DNA of 64,000 nucleotides, from NCBI GenBank assembly GCA_965267475.1, contig OZ254079.1:2356001-2420000 (forward strand). Direction: 5' to 3'. Below are positions 18,268 to 26,041 of this stretch, piece after piece. Position 1 is the stretch's first letter. Every line of letters starts with the position of its first letter. The DNA is from JBCBKU01 sp965267475. GTDB lineage: Bacteria; Pseudomonadota; Alphaproteobacteria; Rhodobacterales; Rhodobacteraceae. Below the pieces are notes generated by a model. That model was not told the origin of the DNA, did no database searches, and worked only from the letters and a program-made list of their open reading frames with translations. A program made the position numbers and the translations under genes.

Positions 18268-18594
18268 ATGAGCGTCACCAAAGAAGAGATCGCACGCGTC
18301 GCCGACCTGTTCGCCGGGCTGGGCGAGATCACGACCCGCAAAATGATGGGTGGCGCGTGCCTGTACCATGATGGCACCATCTTCGCGATGCTCCATTCCG
18401 AGCGTGGGTTGCTGATCAAAGCGCAGGGCGGTTTCATCGACCGGATGGCCGGGCTTGGCCAAACACAGTGGACCTATACCCGTGATGGCGGTCCGGAACG
18501 GTCTATGCCCTATTGGTCAATCCCCGACGAGATGCTTGACGATCCCGAAGCGGCCTGCGATCTGGCCCGCGAAGCGCTGACATATCTGGAGTAG
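18268..18594 (+). CDS. TfoX/Sxy N-terminal domain protein
   Basis: A 108-residue stand-alone TfoX N-terminal domain: LFAGLGEITTRKMMGGACLYHDGTIFAML is the family core, with later GLLIKAQGGF. In gammaproteobacteria TfoX/Sxy activates competence genes, but short alphaproteobacterial homologues have no shown role. The ATG at 18268 has GGAG eight bases upstream. The stop is four bases before tpiA, so the two are probably in one transcript. Confidence 0.85.
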   Translation: MSVTKEEIARVADLFAGLGEITTRKMMGGACLYHDGTIFAMLHSERGLLIKAQGGFIDRMAGLGQTQWTYTRDGGPERSMPYWSIPDEMLDDPEAACDLAREALTYLE

Positions 18595-18598
18595 AGCG

Positions 18599-19345
18599 AT
18601 GCCCCGCAAACTGGCCGCAGGCAATTGGAAAATGAACGGGCTTGGCCCCCGCCTGGCCGAAATCGGTGAGCTCGCCACCGCCATCGGATCCCCAGGTGTC
18701 GACGTTCTGATTTGCCCACCGTCGACGCTGATCGCGCGGATGAAAGATGCCGTCGCAGGATCACCGATCGCGGTCGGCGGTCAGGATTGCCACGCAAACG
18801 AAAAGGGCGCGCATACTGGTGACATTTCGGCCCCGATGCTTGCCGATGCCGGGGCCACCCATGTGATCCTTGGACATTCCGAACGCCGGGCCGATCATGG
18901 CGAGACAGATCAGATGGTGTCGGACAAGGCCATTGCCGCCGCTGCGGCGGGTCTTGTCCCGATCATCTGCGTCGGAGAAACGCTTGATGACCGCAAGGCC
19001 GGCAAAACTCTGGATGTGGTGGGCGGACAGCTTGCAGGATCGGTCCCGCGCAGCCTGAGCGAAATTGTGATCGCTTATGAACCGGTTTGGGCCATCGGGA
19101 CCGGAGAGGTTGCGACCGTCGATCAGATCGCCGAGGTTCATGCCTTCATCCGCGACGAACTTGGCAAGATGACCGCGACGTTTGCCGCCGGTGGCGTGCC
19201 GATCCTGTATGGCGGTTCCGTCAAAGCGGGCAATGCAGACGAGATTTTTGCCGTCCCGCATGTGGATGGCGGCCTTGTAGGTGGCGCCTCGCTAAAGGCT
19301 GCCGATTTCGCACCAATCGTCCAGGCACTCGACAAGGCGGAATAG
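18599..19345 (+). CDS. tpiA: Triosephosphate isomerase
   Basis: Interconverts dihydroxyacetone phosphate and glyceraldehyde 3-phosphate. The 248-residue TIM barrel shows the substrate-binding NWKMNG at the start, the catalytic histidine in LGHSERR, the catalytic glutamate in AYEPVWAIGTG (loop 6) and the phosphate-binding YGGSVKAGN and GGLVGGASL. It is tightly packed between the TfoX-like gene and an ABC permease gene. Confidence 0.96.
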   Translation: MPRKLAAGNWKMNGLGPRLAEIGELATAIGSPGVDVLICPPSTLIARMKDAVAGSPIAVGGQDCHANEKGAHTGDISAPMLADAGATHVILGHSERRADHGETDQMVSDKAIAAAAAGLVPIICVGETLDDRKAGKTLDVVGGQLAGSVPRSLSEIVIAYEPVWAIGTGEVATVDQIAEVHAFIRDELGKMTATFAAGGVPILYGGSVKAGNADEIFAVPHVDGGLVGGASLKAADFAPIVQALDKAE

Positions 19346-19349
19346 CGAC

Positions 19350-21068
19350 GTGGCGCAGGCCAGCAGCCAGCCGCCTGCCCCGTCCGCAATTGCGGTTGCC
19401 GGGGCGGGGACAGGTCTGACCCTGGCCTTGCGGGCCGTGGCGCTTCTGGCTGCGGCGTTGTGTCTGTTGCCGATTGTAGCGGTCGTCTTGGCGGCCTTCA
19501 CGGGCGGAACCGAGACGCTTTCGCATTTGGCCGAGACGGTCCTGGGTCGATACACCTGGTCGACCGTGATCCTTGTCGTGACGGTCGGAACCGCAACGGC
19601 TGTCATTGGCACGGGCCTCGCGTGGCTGGTCACCGCCACGCGGTTCCCTGGTGTGCGCGTTCTGGAAATTGCATTGGCGCTGCCCCTCGCCTTTCCAGCC
19701 TATGTTCTGGCCTATGCCTATACAGATTTTCTGGATCACCCCGGGATTGTGCAGACCACCTTGCGGGACCTGACCGGCTGGGGTCCGCGCGATTACTGGT
19801 TCCCCGAGATCCGGTCGATCGGCGGCGCGGCGGCCATGCTGACATTGGTGCTGTACCCGTATGTCTACTTGCTGGCCCGCGCGTCGTTTCTTCAGCAATC
19901 GGCTACGGCCTATATCGCCGCACGTGCTCTTGGCCGCACCGCATGGGGTGCGTTCCTATCGGTCAGCCTGCCCATTGCGCGCCCCGCCATCGCTGCGGGT
20001 GCCCTCCTCGCCATTATGGAAACGATTGCCGATTTCGGGACGGTGGCCCATTTCGGCGTTCAGACCTATGCGACAGGCATCTATTCAAGCTGGTTTGCGC
20101 TAGGAGACCGCGCCGCTGCGGCGCAACTGGCGACGGGTCTGTTGATCTTCGCGCTGTTCATCGCCTGGGCAGAGCGGCGCCAACGGGGTGACGCAGGCCA
20201 TTACGCCACGGGACGTCGGTTCGAGCGTCTGACCCCGGCGCCGCTGTCCGGCTTCAAGGCGGTGGCCGCCCTGACTTTCTGCGCCATTCCGGTGATTTTT
20301 GGGTTTCTTCTGCCGGTCGTGATCCTGGCAACCATGGCCACGGGTTCGGAACAGGACCTTTTGTCGCCCAGATACCTGCGCTTCATCGAGAATTCAGTGT
20401 TGTTGGCGGGCCTGGCCGCCGTCATTACCGTCATGGCCGCGCTTGCGATTGGATTCTTTCGCCGGCTTTGGCCCGGGTCTCTGTCCCGGGGAACGGCCGG
20501 TATCGGACGGCTGGGCTATGCGGTCCCGGGCGGTGTCATCGCCGTTGGCCTTTTGGTCCCCTTCGCCGCATTCGACAATGCGCTGGACGCCTATATGCGC
20601 GCGACTTTCGGGATCTCGACGGGACTTCTGATCACCGGATCGATCACACTCTTGCTCGTGGCCTATATGGTCCGCTTTATGGCTGTGGCGCTTGGGGCCT
20701 ATGAAAGCGGCCAAGCCGCTATCCCAAGCACGATTGACGCCGTGGCCCGCACCCTTGGTCACGCCCCCGGGGCAACTTTGCGCCGTGTTCACCTGCCGAT
20801 TCTCAGGCCAAGCGTGCTGACCGCGGCGCTGATCGTTTTCGTCGACGTGATGAAAGAACTGCCCGCGACCTTGATCCTGCGCCCGTTCAACTTCGACACG
20901 CTGGCGGTGCAGGCGCATCGTCTGGCCTCGGACGAACGGTTGGACGGCGCGGCTGTCCCCAGCCTTGTCATCGTCGCCGTTGGGCTGATCCCGGTGATCC
21001 TGGTGTGCCGTGGTCTGGGGCGTCGACGCGAGGCCGGATCGGACGCCGGGCGCGTGACCCAAGTCTAG
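19350..21068 (+). CDS. Iron(III)-type ABC transporter permease (FbpB-like, two fused permease domains)
   Basis: A 572-residue integral membrane protein starting at GTG 19350, four bases after tpiA. It contains about twelve hydrophobic segments and two copies of the binding-protein-dependent permease domain; the EAA-type loops are visible around ARALGRTAWGAFLSVSLPIARP and AVARTLGHAPGATLRRVHLPIL. This fused architecture is typical of FbpB/SfuB ferric iron permeases. Neither a substrate-binding protein nor an ATPase gene is adjacent, so its partners must be encoded elsewhere. Its stop shares CTAG with the convergent monooxygenase stop. Confidence 0.9.
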   Translation: MAQASSQPPAPSAIAVAGAGTGLTLALRAVALLAAALCLLPIVAVVLAAFTGGTETLSHLAETVLGRYTWSTVILVVTVGTATAVIGTGLAWLVTATRFPGVRVLEIALALPLAFPAYVLAYAYTDFLDHPGIVQTTLRDLTGWGPRDYWFPEIRSIGGAAAMLTLVLYPYVYLLARASFLQQSATAYIAARALGRTAWGAFLSVSLPIARPAIAAGALLAIMETIADFGTVAHFGVQTYATGIYSSWFALGDRAAAAQLATGLLIFALFIAWAERRQRGDAGHYATGRRFERLTPAPLSGFKAVAALTFCAIPVIFGFLLPVVILATMATGSEQDLLSPRYLRFIENSVLLAGLAAVITVMAALAIGFFRRLWPGSLSRGTAGIGRLGYAVPGGVIAVGLLVPFAAFDNALDAYMRATFGISTGLLITGSITLLLVAYMVRFMAVALGAYESGQAAIPSTIDAVARTLGHAPGATLRRVHLPILRPSVLTAALIVFVDVMKELPATLILRPFNFDTLAVQAHRLASDERLDGAAVPSLVIVAVGLIPVILVCRGLGRRREAGSDAGRVTQV

Positions 21069-22192
21069 CGTGGCGCCGTCACGTCTTCTCCGTAAAGCCA
21101 ATCGAACCGCCTGATCAGCAGATTGGGGGCCACGCGGCTTAGAAGCCGAAGTCCGGCGTGAGCCACGCCACGCTGGACGCCAGACAGATGATAGTTTCTG
21201 GCATTCGCCCGCGCGGCTGCGACCGTGCGGGTCACGCGTGCCCTGCGGCGGGTCTCGAACCGGGTAAAGGCCACATCCGGGCGGTCGGTTGCCAGACAAT
21301 CGGCAAGGACCCAGGCGTCTTCCAACGCCATGTTCGCGCCCTGACCCAGGAAGGGCAACGTGGGATGGGCCGCATCGCCGACCAGGACAGCGTTGCCCTT
21401 GTGCCAGCGTGCCGTGAGATCATGCAGGTGCAGCCCCCAGACGAAAACCTCATCCACTGCGGACAACCAATCTGGCACTGGACCCCGGAACGCCCGGAAG
21501 ATCTGCCGTAACCGGTCTGGATCGCCGGGTTGCGTCCAGCCCGCCTCGGTCCAGTCTGCCCGTTCCTCGAAGGCCGCGATGTTCCGCAGCCCGCCTTTCA
21601 GGGGATAGCTGACAAGGTGTTTGCCCGGCCCCATGAAGACCTGCGCGCAGGGCGAACCTTCGCCTTCGATCATTGCGCGCCAGGCCACCTGCCCCGTGAA
21701 CTTGGCCGTGATATCGCCCTGGACCCAGGGCCGTGCGACAGATTTCACGCCATCGGCACAGACCAGTGGCGTGTCCAAAAGCGGTTCGATCCGATCCACC
21801 CTTTGCCCGAGCGTGACAGGAATCTCGGCGGCCTCCATGCCGTCTGCCAAAAGGTCGATCAGCTTCGCGCGGTGGAGCGCAAAGTAACCAGGACCGTCCT
21901 TGGGCAGCGGCAGATGCGCAACACGACGCCCAGAAAGCCCGTCAATCAAGTCGATCCCCTCGATCGCGAGGCCTTCACTTTCCAAAACATCCCCCAGCCC
22001 CAATGCACGCAACACACGGGCCCCGTTCGGGCTAATCTGAAGACCCGCCCCCACCTCGGTCAGCTTGGGCGCCTGTTCAATCACGCGCGGCGCGAACCCA
22101 CGGCGCGACAGGGAAAGTGCCGCGGTCAGGCCGGCAATTCCGCCACCCAAAACTGTGATGTCTTTCGCGTTTCTTGGTCCAGTATCGGCCAT
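21065..22192 (-). CDS. FAD-dependent aromatic monooxygenase (salicylate hydroxylase-like)
   Basis: Group A flavoprotein monooxygenase of 375 residues. The N-terminal Rossmann motif is VLGGGIAGLTAALSL, and the second FAD/NADPH motif is VLVGDAAHPTLPFLGQGANMALEDA. The overall pattern fits the salicylate hydroxylase/UbiH-like group (PF01494). The actual substrate is unknown; no aromatic-degradation genes lie nearby. The gene stands alone on the minus strand, downstream of dksA and its terminator. Confidence 0.88.
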   Translation of the reverse strand: MADTGPRNAKDITVLGGGIAGLTAALSLSRRGFAPRVIEQAPKLTEVGAGLQISPNGARVLRALGLGDVLESEGLAIEGIDLIDGLSGRRVAHLPLPKDGPGYFALHRAKLIDLLADGMEAAEIPVTLGQRVDRIEPLLDTPLVCADGVKSVARPWVQGDITAKFTGQVAWRAMIEGEGSPCAQVFMGPGKHLVSYPLKGGLRNIAAFEERADWTEAGWTQPGDPDRLRQIFRAFRGPVPDWLSAVDEVFVWGLHLHDLTARWHKGNAVLVGDAAHPTLPFLGQGANMALEDAWVLADCLATDRPDVAFTRFETRRRARVTRTVAAARANARNYHLSGVQRGVAHAGLRLLSRVAPNLLIRRFDWLYGEDVTAPR

Positions 22193-22257
22193 GCTGGCGC
22201 CATCCCTAACGGGTTTTTCGCGATTATCCAGACCCTACGCGGCCAGGCACAGCCACC

Positions 22258-22290
22258 CAAAAAAGAAGACGCCGGATCCAGGATCCGGCG
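22258..22290 (-). terminator. Rho-independent terminator of dksA
   Basis: Read on the minus strand, a near-perfect palindrome CGCCGGATCC/GGATCCGGCG (22270-22290) is followed directly by a T-rich tract (complement of AAAAAAGAAGA at about 22259-22269). It lies about 70 bp downstream of the dksA stop and upstream of the monooxygenase start, so it should separate the two transcripts. Confidence 0.8.
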
Positions 22291-22357
22291 CCCCCTCCTC
22301 CTCCCGAATATCGGGCTGAGCGTTTCGACGTTGTTATGTTTTTTGTGTCGAAGCGCT

Positions 22358-22831
22358 CTAGTCGTCGCGATGCACCTTTTCCCGGCGCTCGTGACGTTCC
22401 TGAGCCTCAAGGCTCAGTGTGGTCGTGGGTCTTGCAACCAGCCGCTTCAGCGAGATCGGTTCCCCCGTATCCCGGCAATAGCCAAATTCACCTTCGTCGA
22501 TCCGGCGCAGCGCGCCGTCGATTTTGGCGACCAGCTTGCGCTGGCGATCACGGATGCGAAGCTCCAACGCGCGGTCGGTTTCTTCGCTTGCGCGGTCGGC
22601 GATGTCGGGGATGTTGCGGGTGCCGTCTTGCAGCCCAGCGATGGTCGTTTTGCTTTCGCTCAAGAGGTCGTTTTTCTGGCGCAACAACTCGCGCCGGAAC
22701 CATTCCAATTGGCGGTCATTCATGAATGGTTCGTCTTCGGCCGGACGATAATCGTCAGGCAGGAAAACTTCAGCCTTCATACCGGTTCCCTTTGGCAATC
22801 CAGACCCCTCGGACAATGTAGGATCAGTCAT
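22358..22831 (-). CDS. dksA: DksA-type transcription factor with degenerate zinc finger
   Basis: DksA binds the RNA polymerase secondary channel and works with ppGpp. The coiled-coil region is clear (MNDRQLEWFRRELLRQKNDLL, with ADRASEETDRALELRIRDRQ on the return helix; the tip D and A residues are kept), and so is GALRRIDEGEFGYC. The zinc finger is CxxT-x17-SxxA instead of CxxC-x17-CxxC, so only one of four cysteines remains. The ATG at 22831 has a perfect GGAGG sequence; a second ATG at 22780 (MKAEVFLPDDY) also has an AAGGGA site and would give 140 residues. Either start is possible. Confidence 0.92.
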   Translation of the reverse strand: MTDPTLSEGSGLPKGTGMKAEVFLPDDYRPAEDEPFMNDRQLEWFRRELLRQKNDLLSESKTTIAGLQDGTRNIPDIADRASEETDRALELRIRDRQRKLVAKIDGALRRIDEGEFGYCRDTGEPISLKRLVARPTTTLSLEAQERHERREKVHRDD

Positions 22832-22964
22832 CCGGGCGCCTCCTTGGAGGCGGGACATAACCCAACGGCAATCACTTGTCACTAGGCGATCGGCGCTTAT
22901 TGAAGCTTCGTTATCGCACAGCTAGTCTAAAGTGAACCGAAGCACCGAGAGCGCTGATATTTCC

Positions 22965-23804
22965 ATGAAATTTCACTCGACCGACAGCTACGTCGCGACC
23001 GAGGACCTGACCGTTGCCGTCAATGCGACAGTTCTTTTGGAACGCCCGCTATTGGTGAAGGGCGAACCCGGAACCGGAAAAACCGAGCTGGCCCGGCAAG
23101 TGGCCGACTCGCTTGGGCTTCGCCTGATCGAGTGGCATGTGAAGTCGACAACCCGCGCCCAGCAGGGTCTTTACGAATACGACGCGGTCAGCCGGTTGCG
23201 CGACAGCCAGTTGGGTGAGGACCGCGTGCATGACGTGGCCAATTACATCAAACGCGGAAAGCTTTGGGACGCCTTCGCGGCCGACGAAAAGGTCGTTCTT
23301 CTGATCGATGAGATCGACAAGGCGGATATCGAGTTTCCAAACGACTTGTTGCAGGAACTCGACCGGATGGAGTTCCATGTCTATGAGACGGGTGAGACGA
23401 TCCGCGCCAAGACCCGGCCTATCGTCATCATCACTTCGAACAATGAGAAAGAGTTGCCGGATGCATTCCTGCGTCGGTGTTTCTTCCACTATATCCGTTT
23501 TCCTGACGCCGAGACGCTGTCCAAGATCGTCGAGGTGCATCACCCCGAGATCAAGCGCGGCCTTCTTGAAGAAGCCCTGACCCAGTTTTTCGAAATCAGA
23601 GAGATGCCGGGACTGAAGAAGAAGCCGTCCACATCTGAAGTATTGGATTGGCTGAAGCTGCTCTTGGCCGAAGACCTATCCCCTGAAGACCTGAAGCGCG
23701 ACAGCAAGGACAGTCTGCCCAAGCTTCACGGCGCGCTTTTGAAGAACGAACAGGACGTGCATTTGTTTGAACGACTGGCCTTTATGGCGCGGCGCCAGGG
23801 GTAG
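22965..23804 (+). CDS. MoxR-family AAA ATPase
   Basis: A 279-residue AAA+ ATPase of the MoxR group, whose members act as chaperones for metal-enzyme or complex maturation with VWA-domain partners. Walker A is KGEPGTGKTELARQ near residues 26-39, Walker B is VVLLIDEIDKAD, sensor 1 is IVIITSNNEKELPDAF, and the arginine finger region is FLRRCFFHYIRFP. MKFHSTDSYVATEDL fits the family N-terminus; a GTG eleven codons upstream is less likely. The VWA-domain gene that normally follows is absent; instead a decayed glycosyltransferase follows. Confidence 0.9.
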   Translation: MKFHSTDSYVATEDLTVAVNATVLLERPLLVKGEPGTGKTELARQVADSLGLRLIEWHVKSTTRAQQGLYEYDAVSRLRDSQLGEDRVHDVANYIKRGKLWDAFAADEKVVLLIDEIDKADIEFPNDLLQELDRMEFHVYETGETIRAKTRPIVIITSNNEKELPDAFLRRCFFHYIRFPDAETLSKIVEVHHPEIKRGLLEEALTQFFEIREMPGLKKKPSTSEVLDWLKLLLAEDLSPEDLKRDSKDSLPKLHGALLKNEQDVHLFERLAFMARRQG

Positions 23805-23859
23805 CGCGTCCATTCGACCAGGACTTTCATGGCGGATCAAAGGCTCTTATTGATCTGAA

Positions 23860-24216
23860 ATGGAATTCTTCCGCATCAACCTCGACCGGCGCAAAGATCG
23901 CCGAACGCGCATCCGTTTTACTTGATTAAATTGGAATGCGGTGGCGCCGCGGCGCCGGATCAGGGCTGGGGTCGACCACGCGCTGTTCTATCCCGTTCGG
24001 TGCGAGGGCTTTCCCGCGCTACGCCGCGCGACCTTGGATCCAGCCATCATCGTGCAGGACCGGGACCTGAATTCAGACATCGCACCCACCAGATATGCCG
24101 GAACAAAACTCTCCCGCGACCTGCGGCGCCTGCAATATGAACTGCGCATGGTACCGGTGATGCTTTACGGCCTAATCTTTCGCGGGGCCCGGTTCCGGAA
24201 GGTCGGGTTTGAGTAG
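23860..24216 (+). pseudogene. Remnant of a family 25 glycosyltransferase (internally deleted)
   Basis: The ATG at 23860 opens a 21-codon frame MEFFRINLDRRKDRRTRIRF that resembles the start of GT25 LPS-type glycosyltransferases (FxINLDRRxDR) and ends in TGA at 23923. After a few codons the same frame resumes and reads GVDHALFYPVRC, LDPAIIVQDRDLNSDIAP and then a basic C-terminal helix to the TAG at 24214-24216; VDxxLF and PxxxxQD...SDI are GT25 C-terminal features. The central roughly 120 residues with the donor-binding region are missing. I infer an inactivated gene; the family assignment rests on motif recall only. Confidence 0.5.
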
Positions 24217-24230
24217 TTGGCAGGCCGACG

Positions 24231-24608
24231 TTAGTCCGAAATCTGACGCGCGACCCACCAGACAACGCCGGGCGGGCCCTTAAACCCGCCGCGCCGGTCG
24301 CCATCATCGCGATCTTCAAGCGCCATGACTTGGCTGGCCCCGGCATTAAGGGCCCTCTCAAAGGCAACGTCTGGGTCACTGACATAGACATGCACATGGG
24401 CTTCGGCGGCACTTCCCGGCATTTCGCCGAACATCACAACTGTGTCGTCGATACGCGCCTCGCCATGTTCAACCGACCCGTCGGCCCGCTCGATGAAACG
24501 CAATGGTTCGGCGTCAAAGACCATTTTCAGAAAACTCAGATGGGCCCTTACATCCGTCACGATCAGATAGGGGGCCACACTTGTGTAGCCGTCCGGTTTG
24601 AAGGCCAT
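24231..24608 (-). CDS. VOC family (glyoxalase-fold) protein
   Basis: A 125-residue single VOC domain (SVAPYLIVTDVRAHLSFLKMVFDAEPLRFIER..., VHVYVSDPDVAFERALNAGASQV), of the PhnB-like / antibiotic-resistance-like branch. Only a glutamate near the start of the second module and few histidines are available for metal binding, so catalytic activity is uncertain. It is an isolated minus-strand gene, divergent from the AEC transporter gene by 84 bp. Confidence 0.85.
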   Translation of the reverse strand: MAFKPDGYTSVAPYLIVTDVRAHLSFLKMVFDAEPLRFIERADGSVEHGEARIDDTVVMFGEMPGSAAEAHVHVYVSDPDVAFERALNAGASQVMALEDRDDGDRRGGFKGPPGVVWWVARQISD

Positions 24609-24692
24609 AGGAAATCCTTTTATGGACCGAAGTCACGGGTGACCACTCGCCCCCCCTATACCAGAACACATGCGTGAAACGGAGCCTTGCAG

Positions 24693-25601
24693 ATGTTTTC
24701 GGTCCTGATCGACCCGATCCTGCCGGTCTTTGCCATTCTTTTCATCGGCTTCGTCGCGGGCCGAATGCGTTGGACGTCGGACGCCGATGCCCGCGTCCTG
24801 AACCGTTTCGCCATGGCTGTGCTTTTACCGATCTTCATCTTCCGGGCGCTTGCCCTTGCGCCCTTGGCTGCCTTCGAGGTTGGTCCCCTGCTCCTTTATG
24901 CGTTGGTCGAAGCGCTGCTCTATTTCGCAGGCTATCAGGTCGCGCGGCACGTGTTTGGCCGGGGGCCCCGGGAATCCCTGCTTCTGGGCTTCTGCTGTAT
25001 CTTCGCCAACAATGCCTACTATGTGTTACCCTTGTCGCAGCTTCTCTATGACGAGGCTTCGACGCTTCCAATCACCTCGATTATCATCCTGGATGCGACT
25101 TTCGCCTTCGGATGCACCATGGTTGCCTTGGACGTCATGGAAGGCCGCGATGCAGGCGCAAGCGCCGGAAAGGCGGCGCTTCGAATCGCAAAGCTTCCGA
25201 TCGTCTGGGCGCTTGGGCTCGGGGCGGTCTTTGGTTTGGGGCTTTTGCCCCTGCCCGCCCCGATTGAGACATTCGCGACGTTCGTGGGTCAGGCCGCGTC
25301 ACCTGTGGCCTTGTTTGCCATGGGGGTTATTCTTGCCGCCACGCAGCTTCGTCCAACGGCCCTGACGGCCTTTGTCGGCACAATGAAGATCGCTGTCTTC
25401 CCCTTAGCAATCTGGGCGACGCTGACTGCATTCAGCGATGCATCGCCAAGCACCGACATGTTTGTTCTGGGATCCGCAGGTCCCAGCGGTGTCATGGCGT
25501 TTTCCCTTGCCCTTCTCTATGGCGTCAGAACAGATGCGATCATGCAGGTGATCGTCTGGACTTCTGTTTTGACCCTCGGGACGTTGGCATGGCTGGCCTG
25601 A
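24693..25601 (+). CDS. AEC family transporter (auxin efflux carrier-type permease)
   Basis: A 302-residue polytopic membrane protein with about ten hydrophobic helices (IDPILPVFAILFIGFVAGRM at the N-terminus; FGLGLLPLPAPIETFATFVG with the discontinuous-helix region; ASPVALFAMGVILA near the second half). AEC proteins in bacteria export or import malate, malonate or related anions. The ATG at 24693 lies eight bases after GGAG. It overlaps the GNAT gene by 13 bp, forming the first gene of a four-gene plus-strand run up to 27.6 kb. Confidence 0.88.
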   Translation: MFSVLIDPILPVFAILFIGFVAGRMRWTSDADARVLNRFAMAVLLPIFIFRALALAPLAAFEVGPLLLYALVEALLYFAGYQVARHVFGRGPRESLLLGFCCIFANNAYYVLPLSQLLYDEASTLPITSIIILDATFAFGCTMVALDVMEGRDAGASAGKAALRIAKLPIVWALGLGAVFGLGLLPLPAPIETFATFVGQAASPVALFAMGVILAATQLRPTALTAFVGTMKIAVFPLAIWATLTAFSDASPSTDMFVLGSAGPSGVMAFSLALLYGVRTDAIMQVIVWTSVLTLGTLAWLA

Positions 25602-26041
25602 TCCGCATCCGCCCTTTGGAGCGTGAAGACGCGGTAGAATGGCGCGCACTTTGGCGCGGCTACTTGGAATTTTATCACTCTGAAGTCACGGAAGAGATCT
25701 ATCAGACCTGTTTCGACCGTCTGATCGGCGACAATCCGCGTGATTACAGCGGCTTCGTGGCCGAAGACGGGGACGGCAAGCTTGTTGGCTTGACCCATTT
25801 CCTGTTCCATCGGCACGGATGGCATATCGAGGATGTGGTCTATCTTCAGGATCTATATGTGGTGGCCGAAGCCCGGGGTCTGGGCGCGGGCAGAAAGCTG
25901 ATCGAAGCTGTTTATGCCGAAGCCGACGCGAAAGGCGCGGCGCAAGTGTATTGGTTGACGCAACACTTTAATAAAGAAGCAAGAATGCTTTACGATCGGG
26001 TGGCGACAGAGACCCCCTTCATCAAGTATCAACGCGCCTGA
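25589..26041 (+). CDS. GNAT family N-acetyltransferase
   Basis: A 150-residue GCN5-related acetyltransferase. Motif A with the acetyl-CoA pyrophosphate loop is visible as LYVVAEARGLGAGRKLIEAV (about residues 89-108), preceded by the beta-4 strand HIEDVVYLQDLYV. The C-terminal NKEARMLYDRVA is the usual motif B helix. The substrate is unknown. It overlaps the upstream transporter gene and shares TGATG with the downstream lipoprotein gene, indicating coupled translation. Confidence 0.88.
   Translation: MAGLIRIRPLEREDAVEWRALWRGYLEFYHSEVTEEIYQTCFDRLIGDNPRDYSGFVAEDGDGKLVGLTHFLFHRHGWHIEDVVYLQDLYVVAEARGLGAGRKLIEAVYAEADAKGAAQVYWLTQHFNKEARMLYDRVATETPFIKYQRA

Noticed and set aside
21530..22885. 451-codon plus-strand open frame opposite the monooxygenase and dksA
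   Set aside because: It spans two genes and a terminator on the other strand, which a real gene would not do.
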